DNA of 64,000 bases from UMGS1958 sp045542415 (GTDB lineage: Bacteria > Bacillota > Clostridia > UBA1381). Below the pieces are notes generated by a model. The model saw nothing but the letters and a program-made list of their open reading frames with translations, searched no databases and had not been told where the DNA came from. The stretch is from positions 124,001-188,000 of the forward strand of contig JAZQKZ010000002.1 of NCBI GenBank assembly GCA_045542415.1. Reading direction: 5' to 3'. A program made the position numbers and the translations under genes. How positions within the stretch are numbered: position 1 is the stretch's first letter; the number at the start of each line of letters is the position of its first letter. This document shows positions 27,213 through 35,826 of the stretch, piece by piece.

Positions 27213-28148
27213 TTACTCTGCCAAACCTGCAATAGTTTTTTCTAAAGAAGCCATATCTTCAACATTAAATACCTTCGCTTCCTTATCAATCTTCTTCACA
27301 AAGCCACTTAATGTCTTGCCGGGTCCGATTTCAATAAATGTATCGACTCCGTCAGCAAGCATCTTTCTGATCGAATCTTCCCATAAAACCGAATTTGAAA
27401 CCTGCTTTACAAGAATTTCTTTTATATCGTCCTTTGACTCAACATAGTCAGCAGTTACATTTGTGATTACCGGAACCTTCATATCTGAAATCTCTACATT
27501 TTCAAGCTCTTTTGCAAGCTTTTCACCTGCACCAATAAGCAATGCACAGTGGAACGGTGCAGATACCGGAAGCATCATCGCTCTTTTTGCACCCATTTCC
27601 TTTGCTAATTCACAGCACTTTTCAACCGCTGCAACCTCACCCGAAACAACAATCTGTCCCGGACAGTTGAAGTTTGCACCTGTACAGATTCCAACCTCGC
27701 TTGCCTTTGCACAGCACTCTCTTACCTGGTCAGCTGTTAATGCAAGTATAGCAGCCATAGCTCCCTTACCTACCGGAACCTCCTCCTGCATATACTTTCC
27801 TCTCTTCTTTACAAGTCTTACAGCATCCTTGAAATCAATTGAACCGGCTGCCACATGAGCTGTATATTCTCCGAGACTTAAACCTGCAACAACATCAGGC
27901 TTAATGCCCTTTTCCTCAAGCACTCTCAACGCTGCAACACTCATTGTTACAATTGTCGGCTGTGTATTTTCGGTAATCATAAGAGTTTCCTTATCACCGT
28001 TGAATATCATATCCTTGATATCAAAGCCTACTGCCTCGCAAGCCTCATCAAATACCTTTGCTGCACACTCAAAGTTATCTGCAAGCTCTTTTCCCATTCC
28101 CGGAGCCTGTGAACCCTGTCCGGCAAATATAAATGCAATTTTACCCAT
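27213..28148 (-). CDS. fabD: Malonyl-CoA:ACP transacylase
   Basis: Loads malonyl units onto ACP. The nucleophile elbow AGLSLGEYTAHVA and the catalytic His in SAPFHCALL are visible, with the N-terminal FIFAGQGSQAPGMG; length 311 residues. Located 15 bases after fabK and before fabG. Confidence 0.97.
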   Translation of the reverse strand: MGKIAFIFAGQGSQAPGMGKELADNFECAAKVFDEACEAVGFDIKDMIFNGDKETLMITENTQPTIVTMSVAALRVLEEKGIKPDVVAGLSLGEYTAHVAAGSIDFKDAVRLVKKRGKYMQEEVPVGKGAMAAILALTADQVRECCAKASEVGICTGANFNCPGQIVVSGEVAAVEKCCELAKEMGAKRAMMLPVSAPFHCALLIGAGEKLAKELENVEISDMKVPVITNVTADYVESKDDIKEILVKQVSNSVLWEDSIRKMLADGVDTFIEIGPGKTLSGFVKKIDKEAKVFNVEDMASLEKTIAGLAE

Positions 28149-28163
28149 TCTATGTAACCTCTC

Positions 28164-29105
28164 TTATCTCATCTTTGTAGTGATACCGTTTATTATATCT
28201 TCTACGCCCTCGAAATAGCTCTTGATTATATCAGCACACGGTTCAATCTTTGTTACCATAGCCGCACTCTGACCTGCCATGAGTGATCCCATCTGTACAT
28301 CACCCTCTGCAAAAGCCTTTCTCAATCCGCCTACTCCAAGCTCCTCGATTTCTTCCTTTGAAGCACCCTCTGCTTCAAGTCTTGCATACTCTCTTGTAAG
28401 CTTATTCTTTAAGGCTCTTACCGGTGCGCCTGTTGAACGTCCAGTTACAACTGCATCACGGTCTTTTGCCTTTAATACAGCGTCCTTATAATTCTGATGT
28501 GCAATACACTCTTCCGAGCAGATAAATCTTGTACCCACCTGAATACCGTCTGCACCCAATGCAAACGCTGCCACAGCACCTCTGTTATCAGCAATACCGC
28601 CTGCTGCAACCACCGGAATTTCTACCGCATCAACAATCTGCGGAATCAGACACATTGTTGTTATCTCACCGATATGACCGCCTGCTTCTGTACCCTCTGC
28701 AATAATGCCATCAACACCGTCTTTTTCCATTTTCTTTGCCATAGCTACACTTGCAACTACCGGCAGAATTTTTATTCCTGCTTCTTTAAGAGCCGGAATG
28801 TACTTACCCGGATTACCTGCACCTGTTGCAACTACTGCAACCTTTTCCTCGATTACAACCTGCATAACCTCTTCCGAGAACGGCGACATAAGCATTACAT
28901 TCACACCGAACGGCTTATCTGTAAGCTCACGGCACTTTCTGATCTGCTCACGAACCACTTCAGCCGGAGCACCACCTGCTGCGATAAGTCCGAGACCGCC
29001 TCCGTTTGATACAGCTGCGGCAAGCTCTGCTGTTGCAACCCATGCCATACCGCCCTGGATTACCGGATATTCAATTCCCAATAAGTCACAAATTTTTGTA
29101 TTCAT
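28164..29105 (-). CDS. fabK: Enoyl-ACP reductase II (FMN-dependent)
   Basis: NAD(P)H- and FMN-dependent enoyl-ACP reductase of the nitronate monooxygenase-like TIM-barrel family. The N-terminal PVIQGGMAWVATAELAAAVS, EGTEAGGHIGEITTM and the FMN-phosphate region VAAGGIADNRG are present; length 313 residues. It takes the place of FabI in this operon. Hairpin repeat copy 2 occupies the gap to fabH upstream. Confidence 0.95.
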   Translation of the reverse strand: MNTKICDLLGIEYPVIQGGMAWVATAELAAAVSNGGGLGLIAAGGAPAEVVREQIRKCRELTDKPFGVNVMLMSPFSEEVMQVVIEEKVAVVATGAGNPGKYIPALKEAGIKILPVVASVAMAKKMEKDGVDGIIAEGTEAGGHIGEITTMCLIPQIVDAVEIPVVAAGGIADNRGAVAAFALGADGIQVGTRFICSEECIAHQNYKDAVLKAKDRDAVVTGRSTGAPVRALKNKLTREYARLEAEGASKEEIEELGVGGLRKAFAEGDVQMGSLMAGQSAAMVTKIEPCADIIKSYFEGVEDIINGITTKMR

Positions 29106-29131
29106 AATTTACAATCCTTTCCTATCTTCAA

Positions 29132-29231
29132 GTCTGAAAGAGATTTTCGCTGATTGTCGTTTTGAGGAACAACGGTGTATGCGGATACTCCGAGTCCTGA
29201 AAAACGGTGAGATGCGGAAATTTATTCAGAC
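29132..29231. repeat. Hairpin repeat, copy 2 (100 bp, between fabH and fabK)
   Basis: Same ends as copy 1 (GTCTGAAAGA to TTATTCAGAC) and the same length. The inner arms read TCGTTTTGAGGAAC and GTCCTGAAAAACGG, keeping pairing through G-U and compensatory changes. The apical stem is GTAT/ATAC, where copy 3 has GTAC/GTAC. Confidence 0.88.
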
Positions 29232-29234
29232 GTC

Positions 29235-30212
29235 TTACCATTCAAGCACGCAGGCTGCATATGTCAGACCTCCGCCGAAGCCTACAAGAACTATCTTATC
29301 ACCCTTTGTAAACATTCCCGCTTCATAAGCCTGTCCGAGTGCTACCGGAATACACGATGCAGAAGTATTTCCGTATTTTTCAAGGTTCAAGAATACCTTA
29401 TCTGACGATATTCCCATTCTCTTAATTGCCGAGTCAACGATTCTGTAATTTGCCTGATGCGGCACTACAAGCTTGATATCATCATATGTAAGTCCCGCCT
29501 TATCCAATGCTCTCTGTGATGCATCAGCCATAGCCTTAACTGCAAACTTCATTACAGCCTGTCCTGCCATCCATAATGTATCCTTACGCTTTGCGATTCT
29601 CTGCTCCATTTCAGCTTCATCATTTCTGTATGCAAGGCTTGTAATCGCCTTTGCACCCGAGCCGTCTGCACCCATATCAAATGCAATGATTCCCGGCTCC
29701 TCCGATGCACTTACCACTGCCGCTCCGGCAGCATCACCGAACAGTACGCAGGTTGCTCTGTCTGTATAGTCAGTTGCCTTACTTAATACATCCGCACACA
29801 CTACAAGTACATTCTTGTAAACACCGCCCTTTATAAACTGCTCTGCAATTGTAAGTCCTACAACAAAGCCTGAACATGCAGTATTGTAATCAATTGCCAT
29901 TGCATTAACTGCTCCGATTCTGTCCTGTACCACACACGCACATGAAGGAGTAAAATAATCCGGAGTAACTGTTCCCAAAAGGATGAGGTCAATATCCTCC
30001 GGCTTTAAGCCTGCACTGTCAATTGCTCTCTTTGATGCAATTGCCGCCATGTCTGTTGTATATTCATCATCTGCACTTATGTGTCTTTCCTTTATTCCTG
30101 TTCTTCTTGTAATCCATTCGTCGTTAGTATCAACGATTGATTCCATGTAAGCATTGTCATATACCTTTTCCGGTATATAATGTCCAAGTCCTGTTATTCT
30201 GGCATTAGGCAT
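29235..30212 (-). CDS. fabH: 3-oxoacyl-ACP synthase III
   Basis: Initiates fatty acid synthesis by condensing an acyl-CoA primer with malonyl-ACP. The Cys-His-Asn triad lies in NTACSGFVVGL, VPHQANYRIV and YGNTSASCIPV; length 325 residues. I chose the ATG at 30210-30212, 6 bases after GGAGGAG, rather than the upstream start at 30227; it overlaps plsX by 8 bases. Confidence 0.96.
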   Translation of the reverse strand: MPNARITGLGHYIPEKVYDNAYMESIVDTNDEWITRRTGIKERHISADDEYTTDMAAIASKRAIDSAGLKPEDIDLILLGTVTPDYFTPSCACVVQDRIGAVNAMAIDYNTACSGFVVGLTIAEQFIKGGVYKNVLVVCADVLSKATDYTDRATCVLFGDAAGAAVVSASEEPGIIAFDMGADGSGAKAITSLAYRNDEAEMEQRIAKRKDTLWMAGQAVMKFAVKAMADASQRALDKAGLTYDDIKLVVPHQANYRIVDSAIKRMGISSDKVFLNLEKYGNTSASCIPVALGQAYEAGMFTKGDKIVLVGFGGGLTYAACVLEW

Positions 30213-31206
30213 TTGCTTCTCCTCCATCTATATTCTTTATAATTTCATCTATCACATTTGTTTCTACAAATTTTTTCGCTTGTTTAACTGCATTATATAC
30301 AGCTGTCGCATCCGACGAACCGTGTCCCTTGATTACCGGCTTCTTTGTACCTAAAAGAGGTGCTCCGCCGTAGCAACGGTAATCCATCATATCCTTTAAC
30401 TGCTTTACACCTTTCATGGTGAACAACGCACCAATCATTGTAAGGATATTAACCTTAAACATCCCCTTGATTGCATCACCCATAAAGTGACCCATTCCCT
30501 CTACTGTTTTTAAAATAACATTACCAACGAATCCGTCACAAGTGATAACATCTGCATTACCCTCCATAACGTCACGTCCCTCAATGTTGCCTATAAAATT
30601 AAACGGTGCTTCTTTCATTCTCGGAAATGCTGCTTTGGTAAGCTCATCTCCCTTACCCTCCTCCTCACCGTTTGACATAAGTCCTACGGTAGGATTATCA
30701 ACACCGACTACATTCTTCATGTAAATACTGCCCATGAGACCGAACTGCACAAGATTTTCCTCGCGGCAGTTGGTGTTTGCACCTGCATCAATAAGAAGCT
30801 TTGGTCCTTTTGCAGTCGGAAGAGTTGTCGCAAGAGCAGGTCTTAATATTCCCTTTATTCTACCCACTATAAGCAAGCCCGAAGTCAAAAGTGCACCTGT
30901 ATTTCCACAGCTTAAAAGTGCATCACCCTCGCCGTTTTTTACCATATTCGCCGCAACAACTATCGAAGCATCTTTCTTAGTTCTTACTGCCTTTACCGGC
31001 TCTTCGTGGTTTGTTATAACCTCCTGAGCATCTGCAATTTCCACCTTATCTGCGGGATAATCATACTTTGAAAGCTCATTTTTTATAACTTCCTCTTTTC
31101 CCACAAGGACTATATTTATTCCTGTCTCCTTAACGGCTCTGACTGCACCCTCAACCTGTGCCTGCGGTGCATGATCGCCGCCCATTGCATCAATTATTAT
31201 TTTCAA
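30205..31206 (-). CDS. plsX: Phosphate acyltransferase PlsX
   Basis: Converts acyl-ACP to acyl-phosphate for phospholipid synthesis. KIIIDAMGGDHAPQAQVEGA, SCGNTGALL, the glycine-rich DAGANTNC and CDGFVGNVILKTVEGM are family segments. The frame runs upstream into fapR, but the N-terminus matching the family begins at a TTG (31204-31206) after AAAGGA, giving 333 residues and a non-AUG start. It follows fapR by 16 bases. Confidence 0.93.
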   Translation of the reverse strand: MKIIIDAMGGDHAPQAQVEGAVRAVKETGINIVLVGKEEVIKNELSKYDYPADKVEIADAQEVITNHEEPVKAVRTKKDASIVVAANMVKNGEGDALLSCGNTGALLTSGLLIVGRIKGILRPALATTLPTAKGPKLLIDAGANTNCREENLVQFGLMGSIYMKNVVGVDNPTVGLMSNGEEEGKGDELTKAAFPRMKEAPFNFIGNIEGRDVMEGNADVITCDGFVGNVILKTVEGMGHFMGDAIKGMFKVNILTMIGALFTMKGVKQLKDMMDYRCYGGAPLLGTKKPVIKGHGSSDATAVYNAVKQAKKFVETNVIDEIIKNIDGGEANA

Positions 31207-31222
31207 AGTATTCAAAATCCTT

Positions 31223-31744
31223 TCATTCAGATACCGCCAGACTGAACTTGCCTCTAAAGACTTCATTCATCTTGACCTTTATAATAACATGAACAATATA
31301 TTCTTTTTCCTTTTCACGGATTACTGCCGAATGAGCAACAAGCTTCTCTCCCGAATGTACTTCGTTTACATATTTCACATTCGCAACCTTTACAAGTGCT
31401 GCCTTCGCATCAATTACACTCAAAGCGAGCTCTTCTGCCAATGCATATATATGCTGACTCTTTACAATGTCCGTACCCTCGAACAGCATAGATGAATCTG
31501 TCTCAAGCACCGAAATTGCATTATGGAACAAGTCTATATCAATTACCTCGCCGGTATATGACGGCTTTTGCTCCTTTGCTGCATTTGCCACACGCTCACG
31601 GTACTCCGCAATACCCAGCTCTGCTCTGTCTATACGGATTGTTGAAACACTTACTTCAAGCTCTTTACTAAGCTCGTCATCCTTAAAAAAGGGATTTTCT
31701 TTTATAAGTGCAACAAGCTTTTTATGACGTTCCTGCTTATTCAT
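31223..31744 (-). CDS. fapR: Fatty acid and phospholipid biosynthesis repressor FapR
   Basis: Malonyl-CoA-responsive repressor: a DeoR-like N-terminal helix-turn-helix (FKDDELSKELEVSVSTIRIDRAEL) joined to a hotdog-fold thioesterase-like effector domain (ALVKVANVKYVNEVHSGEKLVAHS). At 173 residues it is slightly shorter than the Bacillus protein. It is the first gene of the lipid operon, preceded by its own promoter and a candidate FapR box. Confidence 0.93.
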   Translation of the reverse strand: MNKQERHKKLVALIKENPFFKDDELSKELEVSVSTIRIDRAELGIAEYRERVANAAKEQKPSYTGEVIDIDLFHNAISVLETDSSMLFEGTDIVKSQHIYALAEELALSVIDAKAALVKVANVKYVNEVHSGEKLVAHSAVIREKEKEYIVHVIIKVKMNEVFRGKFSLAVSE

Positions 31745-31768
31745 AGCGAAACCCCTTTCCTATCACAT

Positions 31769-31787
31769 ATTAGTAGCAGGTCACAAA
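31769..31787 (-). promoter_or_regulatory. Candidate FapR operator
   Basis: The 19-mer TTTGTGACCTGCTACTAAT on the minus strand matches the Bacillus FapR box, ATTAGTACCTAGTACTAAT, at 13 positions, the right half best. It lies just after the predicted transcription start of fapR, where bound repressor would block transcription. The consensus is recalled from Bacillus work. Confidence 0.55.
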
Positions 31788-31799
31788 CCCGCTATTTTG

Positions 31800-31828
31800 A
31801 TTATATACTATATATTGATAATTTTCAA
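31800..31828 (-). promoter_or_regulatory. Promoter of the fapR-fab operon
   Basis: Minus-strand TTGAAA (31823-31828), 17-base spacer and TATAAT (31800-31805), about 55 bases before the fapR ATG. Confidence 0.8.
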
Positions 31829-31983
31829 GAGTTTTACACAAAATATATTAAAATCGTGCATTTCACCAAGTTTAACACTTATTTTTTATTGATTTTACCT
31901 ATTAATTCATAGGAATATTTTTTCTAACCTGATAATAATATTATTTATTTACATAATTCGTCACAATGCGCATTCTCACGCAC

Positions 31984-32013
31984 AAAAAAAGCATCGCATA
32001 TGCGATGCTTTTT
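31984..32013 (-). terminator. Terminator of the ispH-rpsA transcription unit
   Basis: AAAAAGCATCGCAT/ATGCGATGCTTTTT near-perfect palindrome 9 bases past the ispH-rpsA stop, with T runs on both strands. It could also block readthrough toward the fapR promoter region. Confidence 0.92.
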
Positions 32014-32021
32014 AAGTCAAA

Positions 32022-34022
32022 TTATTCTTCAACCTCAGCTTCAGCCTCTACTTCTACCTCAGGGTCTGTTGAATAAACAAGAGTCTCGCCCTCTTCTGCC
32101 GGAGCATCCTCTTCTTCAACCTCTTCCTCTACAGCAGGAGCGATTAACGCTCTGATTGAAAGTGAAATCTTCTTTTCATCCCACTTGAGGTCTGTAACCT
32201 TTACGTCAACCTCTTCACCGATTGTAAGAACCTCGTCCGGCTTTTCAATTCTTCTGTCTGCAATCTGTGAAATGTGGATAAGACCGTCAACACCCGGAAT
32301 AATCTCTGCGAATGCACCGAATGTCATCATACGAACAACCTTAACATTGATGATGTCACCAACGCTGATCTTGCTCTTTGCAATCTCCCACGGATTGTCC
32401 TCAAACTTCTTGAAGCCTAACGAAATCTTCTTTGTCTCTGCATTTATATCCTTGATATAAACTTCAAGAACATCACCGACTGCAACAACCTCTGACGGGT
32501 GCTTAATCTTGTTCCATGAAAGCTCGCTGATGTGAACTAAACCATCAACACCGCCGATATCAACAAATGCACCGAATGATGTGAGTGACTTAACAGTACC
32601 GCTGTACTTCTTGCCTACCTCAGCATCTGCCCAGAACTTGTCTTCCTTTTCCTTTCTTGCCGCAACAAGAAGTTCCTTTATTGAGCCGATAACTCTCTTT
32701 CTTCTTTCATCTATTTCAATAATCTTGAAATCAGCAGTTGTACCAACCAGGGTCTGGAGATCCTGTACAAATCTCTCTGAAGCCTGACGTGCCGGGATGA
32801 ATACCTGTGAGCCGTCTGCGAGAACGATAACACCGCCCTTAACTGCCTTTATAATCTTTCCGGAGAGAACCTCCCCTGATTCATAAGCCGCTTTGATTTT
32901 GTTCCAGCTCTCCATAGCTACCAACTTCTTGCGTGATAAAACTACTTTTCCCTCACCATCATTTACGCCTACAACATAAACCTGGATTGTATCGCCTTCT
33001 TTTACAACATCAGACGGCTTAAGTGACGGATCATCCGTTAACTGATCAGCAGCAAGCTGTCCATCATATTTGAAGTCACCCAAATCAACGATAACCTCGT
33101 TGTTACGAACCTCAATTACCTGACCTTCAACGATCTGACCGTTTCTGAGAGTCATTGACGGTGAATTAGCAAATAATTCAGCAAAGCTCTCTTCCTTGTT
33201 TAAATTTTCACTCATAGCCTTTACTACCTCCTCGATAATACGACCCGGCGTTGACGCCCCTGCCGTAATACCTATTTTATTATATGTTTTGTGAGGAATC
33301 TCCCCACTTACCTCGACATGATAAGTTTCAGAGCAATTTGCTTTTGAAATCTCAAACAGCTTTCTTGTATTGGAGCTTTCCTTTCCTCCGATAACAATCA
33401 TACAGTCCGACTCTTTCGACAAGCTCTCCGCTTCTGTCTGCCTATCTTTCGTTGCACTACATATTGTATCAAAAATCATAGGTGAATTGCAAGCTTTTTT
33501 TATATTTTTTACGATTTCACCAAAAATTTCTTTATTTATTGTGGTTTGTGCTACAATACAAAGCGGTTTTTCGGGGTTTTTAGCCTTAAATTTCGCATCT
33601 TTACCGTAAATCACTGTCGCACTGTTACCGCACCAACCGTTAATTCCTATCACTTCAGGGTGCTTTTCATCACCGACAATTACAATATCATAGCCTTTTT
33701 CGTAATACTCTTTCACAATTCTGTGTATCTTCGACACAAACGGACACGTCAGATCAATATATGGTCTTTCACCTATTCTGTCATAGATATCCTTACCTAC
33801 ACCATGCGCTCTGATTACAATTGTACAGTCCTGCGGAATTTCCTCCGGAGTATTATATGCATATACTTCCTTTTGGGCAAGATCCTCTATAACCTGACGG
33901 TTATGAATAAGCGCTCCCAGCGTTGCTATTTTTGACCCTTTTTCAATCGCTTCATAAACATTATCTACAGCACGCTTTACTCCATAGCAGAAGCCCGCTG
34001 TTTTTGCAACCTTTATTTCCAT
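32022..34022 (-). CDS. ispH: Fused HMBPP reductase (IspH) and S1-type RNA-binding protein
   Basis: A 666-residue fusion. Residues 1 to about 280 are IspH/LytB, the [4Fe-4S] enzyme making IPP and DMAPP; cluster cysteines are visible in AGFCYGVKRAV, DLTCPFV and DTICSAT. Four S1 domains follow from about residue 295, starting at GQIVEGQVIEV, GEVLSGKIIKA, GKKYSGTVKSL and GDIINVKVVRM, with an acidic tail. This fusion is known in Clostridia and usually annotated IspH/ribosomal protein S1. It lies 3 bases after plsC. Confidence 0.96.
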   Translation of the reverse strand: MEIKVAKTAGFCYGVKRAVDNVYEAIEKGSKIATLGALIHNRQVIEDLAQKEVYAYNTPEEIPQDCTIVIRAHGVGKDIYDRIGERPYIDLTCPFVSKIHRIVKEYYEKGYDIVIVGDEKHPEVIGINGWCGNSATVIYGKDAKFKAKNPEKPLCIVAQTTINKEIFGEIVKNIKKACNSPMIFDTICSATKDRQTEAESLSKESDCMIVIGGKESSNTRKLFEISKANCSETYHVEVSGEIPHKTYNKIGITAGASTPGRIIEEVVKAMSENLNKEESFAELFANSPSMTLRNGQIVEGQVIEVRNNEVIVDLGDFKYDGQLAADQLTDDPSLKPSDVVKEGDTIQVYVVGVNDGEGKVVLSRKKLVAMESWNKIKAAYESGEVLSGKIIKAVKGGVIVLADGSQVFIPARQASERFVQDLQTLVGTTADFKIIEIDERRKRVIGSIKELLVAARKEKEDKFWADAEVGKKYSGTVKSLTSFGAFVDIGGVDGLVHISELSWNKIKHPSEVVAVGDVLEVYIKDINAETKKISLGFKKFEDNPWEIAKSKISVGDIINVKVVRMMTFGAFAEIIPGVDGLIHISQIADRRIEKPDEVLTIGEEVDVKVTDLKWDEKKISLSIRALIAPAVEEEVEEEDAPAEEGETLVYSTDPEVEVEAEAEVEE

Positions 34023-34025
34023 AGC

Positions 34026-34607
34026 TTAATCTACCTTACAATCCCATATTCTATCCATTATAGTTTCCGACAGCTCATGAAGCTGATCATTGTCAAGCTT
34101 CTGTCCGTAGTATTCTTCAAATGTAAACGGCTTTCCGATTGTGACCGTAATTTTACTCATCCATCTGTATTTACCGCTTATGTACATAGGCACTACAGGC
34201 ACCTGACAACGCTGCGCAATGGTTGCTACGCCACGCTTAACCTTACCTCGCTGACCGTCTTTCATTCTGTGTCCCTCCGGGAACATCAGCATAACACCGT
34301 CATTCTTTAAAATCTTAAATGCTGCCTTTACCGCTCCGACATCACCGCTACCGCGACTTACCGGAAATGCACCAAGACTTGATATCAGCTTACCAAACAC
34401 CGGATTTTTAAACAGCTCCTCCTTTGCCATAAAGGACAAATGCCTCGGTGAACCGAGTCCCGCAAAAACCGGATCCCAATTCGAACGGTGATTTACCGCA
34501 AGAAGAGCCCCTCCCTCTTTTGGCATATTCTCGCGTCCTACATATTTTATGCGGAACACAAGACGAAGCACTATATTCAATAAAGCAAGTACAAAATTAT
34601 AAAACAT
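34026..34607 (-). CDS. plsC: 1-acyl-sn-glycerol-3-phosphate acyltransferase
   Basis: Adds the second acyl chain to give phosphatidic acid. The HX4D catalytic motif is NHRSNWDP and the second block reads FPEGHRMKDGQRG; length 193 residues with an N-terminal hydrophobic segment. It lies between cmk (20 bases) and ispH-rpsA, as in many Clostridia. Confidence 0.94.
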   Translation of the reverse strand: MFYNFVLALLNIVLRLVFRIKYVGRENMPKEGGALLAVNHRSNWDPVFAGLGSPRHLSFMAKEELFKNPVFGKLISSLGAFPVSRGSGDVGAVKAAFKILKNDGVMLMFPEGHRMKDGQRGKVKRGVATIAQRCQVPVVPMYISGKYRWMSKITVTIGKPFTFEEYYGQKLDNDQLHELSETIMDRIWDCKVD

Positions 34608-34627
34608 AACACCAAACCTCTCTGTAA

Positions 34628-35302
34628 TCAGATTTTGCGAACCATATCAAGCACCGCCTGAACACTCTCTTCAAAGTTAAGCTCAGTTGTATCCAGAAGA
34701 ACCGCATCCTCTGCCTGTTTCAGAGGTGATGTTGCTCTTTCACTGTCATTCTTATCTCTGTACTCAATATCACGTTTAATTTCTTCAAAATCACATTCAA
34801 TGCCCTTTTCCGTAAGCTCCTTATAGCGTCGCATTGCTCTTGCATGCGATGATGCCGTAAGGAATATTTTTACCTGTGCATCGGGCAACACATATGCGCA
34901 GATATCTCTTCCGTCCATTATCACGTCATTCGCAAGTGCCATCGCCTGCTGCAATGCCACAAGCTTTTTGCGAACCTCCGGAATAACCGCCACATTTGAC
35001 GCTCCCACAGATACCTCTTCCCTGCGGATTTCGCCCGACACGTCACGTCCGTTGAGGAATATATGCTGTGCATCGTCAAAGTATTTTATTGCTATATCAA
35101 TATTATCCAGCTCTGCTATAAGCCGGCTCTTTTCGTTCTTACAGTCAATGCCATGCTCTATTGCATACAATGCCACAGAACGGTACATAGCACCCGTATC
35201 GATATATACGAAGCCAAGTATTTTCGCCGCCGCCTTTGATACCGAGCTTTTGCCTGCTCCGGCAGGTCCGTCAATTGCTACTGAAATGTATTTCTTTTCC
35301 AT
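34628..35302 (-). CDS. cmk: Cytidylate kinase
   Basis: Phosphorylates CMP and dCMP. The P-loop AIDGPAGAGKSSVSKAAA, the segment IDTGAMYRSVA and the C-terminal NDSERATSPLKQAEDAVLLDT are characteristic; length 224 residues. It heads the cmk-plsC-ispH/rpsA run. Upstream is a 145-base gap with hairpin repeat copy 3. Confidence 0.96.
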   Translation of the reverse strand: MEKKYISVAIDGPAGAGKSSVSKAAAKILGFVYIDTGAMYRSVALYAIEHGIDCKNEKSRLIAELDNIDIAIKYFDDAQHIFLNGRDVSGEIRREEVSVGASNVAVIPEVRKKLVALQQAMALANDVIMDGRDICAYVLPDAQVKIFLTASSHARAMRRYKELTEKGIECDFEEIKRDIEYRDKNDSERATSPLKQAEDAVLLDTTELNFEESVQAVLDMVRKI

Positions 35303-35335
35303 ATTTATTACTATTTAATCCCTTCACAAAACCAA

Positions 35336-35437
35336 GTCTGAAAGAATTTTTTTTGCAGATTGCCGTTTTGAAGACCGACGGCGTACAATGGTACTCCGAG
35401 GTCTGAAAAATGGCGAGATGCGGAAATTTATTCAGAC
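35336..35437. repeat. Hairpin repeat, copy 3 (102 bp, between aroH and cmk)
   Basis: Starts GTCTGAAAGA and ends TTATTCAGAC. The inner arms are CCGTTTTGAAGACC and GGTCTGAAAAATGG, and the apical stem is GTAC/GTAC with an AATG loop. Two bases longer than the other copies, in a T run of the left arm. Confidence 0.88.
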
Positions 35438-35447
35438 TTCTACCCCT

Positions 35448-35813
35448 TTATTTATTCGCAATATCCGGGCGAAGTACCTTCGCTCCTCTCAAATACTGCG
35501 GCTTCATCTCCGCATTACCTTTATCTGTGTTTATATGTATAACCAGTCTGATACATTTTTGCAACGCTCCATCAATATCCGGAGCAAGCATATCAAGCAA
35601 TGCTACATCAGTATAACCAAGCTGACGTGCCGCTCTTGCCGGAAATACCTTGTCTATATCCGGAGTAACCGTAAATATCATATCAATGATATCCTCACTC
35701 TTAAGCTCATTCGCTTCAACAACTGCCGATATCATCTCTCTTGTTGCCTCAAGAATTTCCTCTAAATCATTGTTCTCTACCGTAGTAGCACCTCTTACCG
35801 CTCTTACTGCCAT
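35448..35813 (-). CDS. aroH: Chorismate mutase, AroH type
   Basis: Converts chorismate to prephenate for Phe and Tyr synthesis. The monofunctional Bacillus-type fold is indicated by AVRAVRGATTVENND at the N-terminus, the IFTVTPDID segment and FPARAARQLG; length 121 residues. It follows the HutP-like gene by 13 bases, so the two are probably co-transcribed. Confidence 0.94.
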   Translation of the reverse strand: MAVRAVRGATTVENNDLEEILEATREMISAVVEANELKSEDIIDMIFTVTPDIDKVFPARAARQLGYTDVALLDMLAPDIDGALQKCIRLVIHINTDKGNAEMKPQYLRGAKVLRPDIANK

Positions 35814-35826
35814 TGTACCGTCCTCC

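Noticed and set aside
28705..29328. 207-residue plus-strand frame over fabK/fabH and the hairpin repeat
   Set aside because: Antisense to two confirmed genes; its tail (KNGEMRKFIQTS) comes from hairpin repeat copy 2 and recurs in copy 3, so it reflects the repeat, not a gene.
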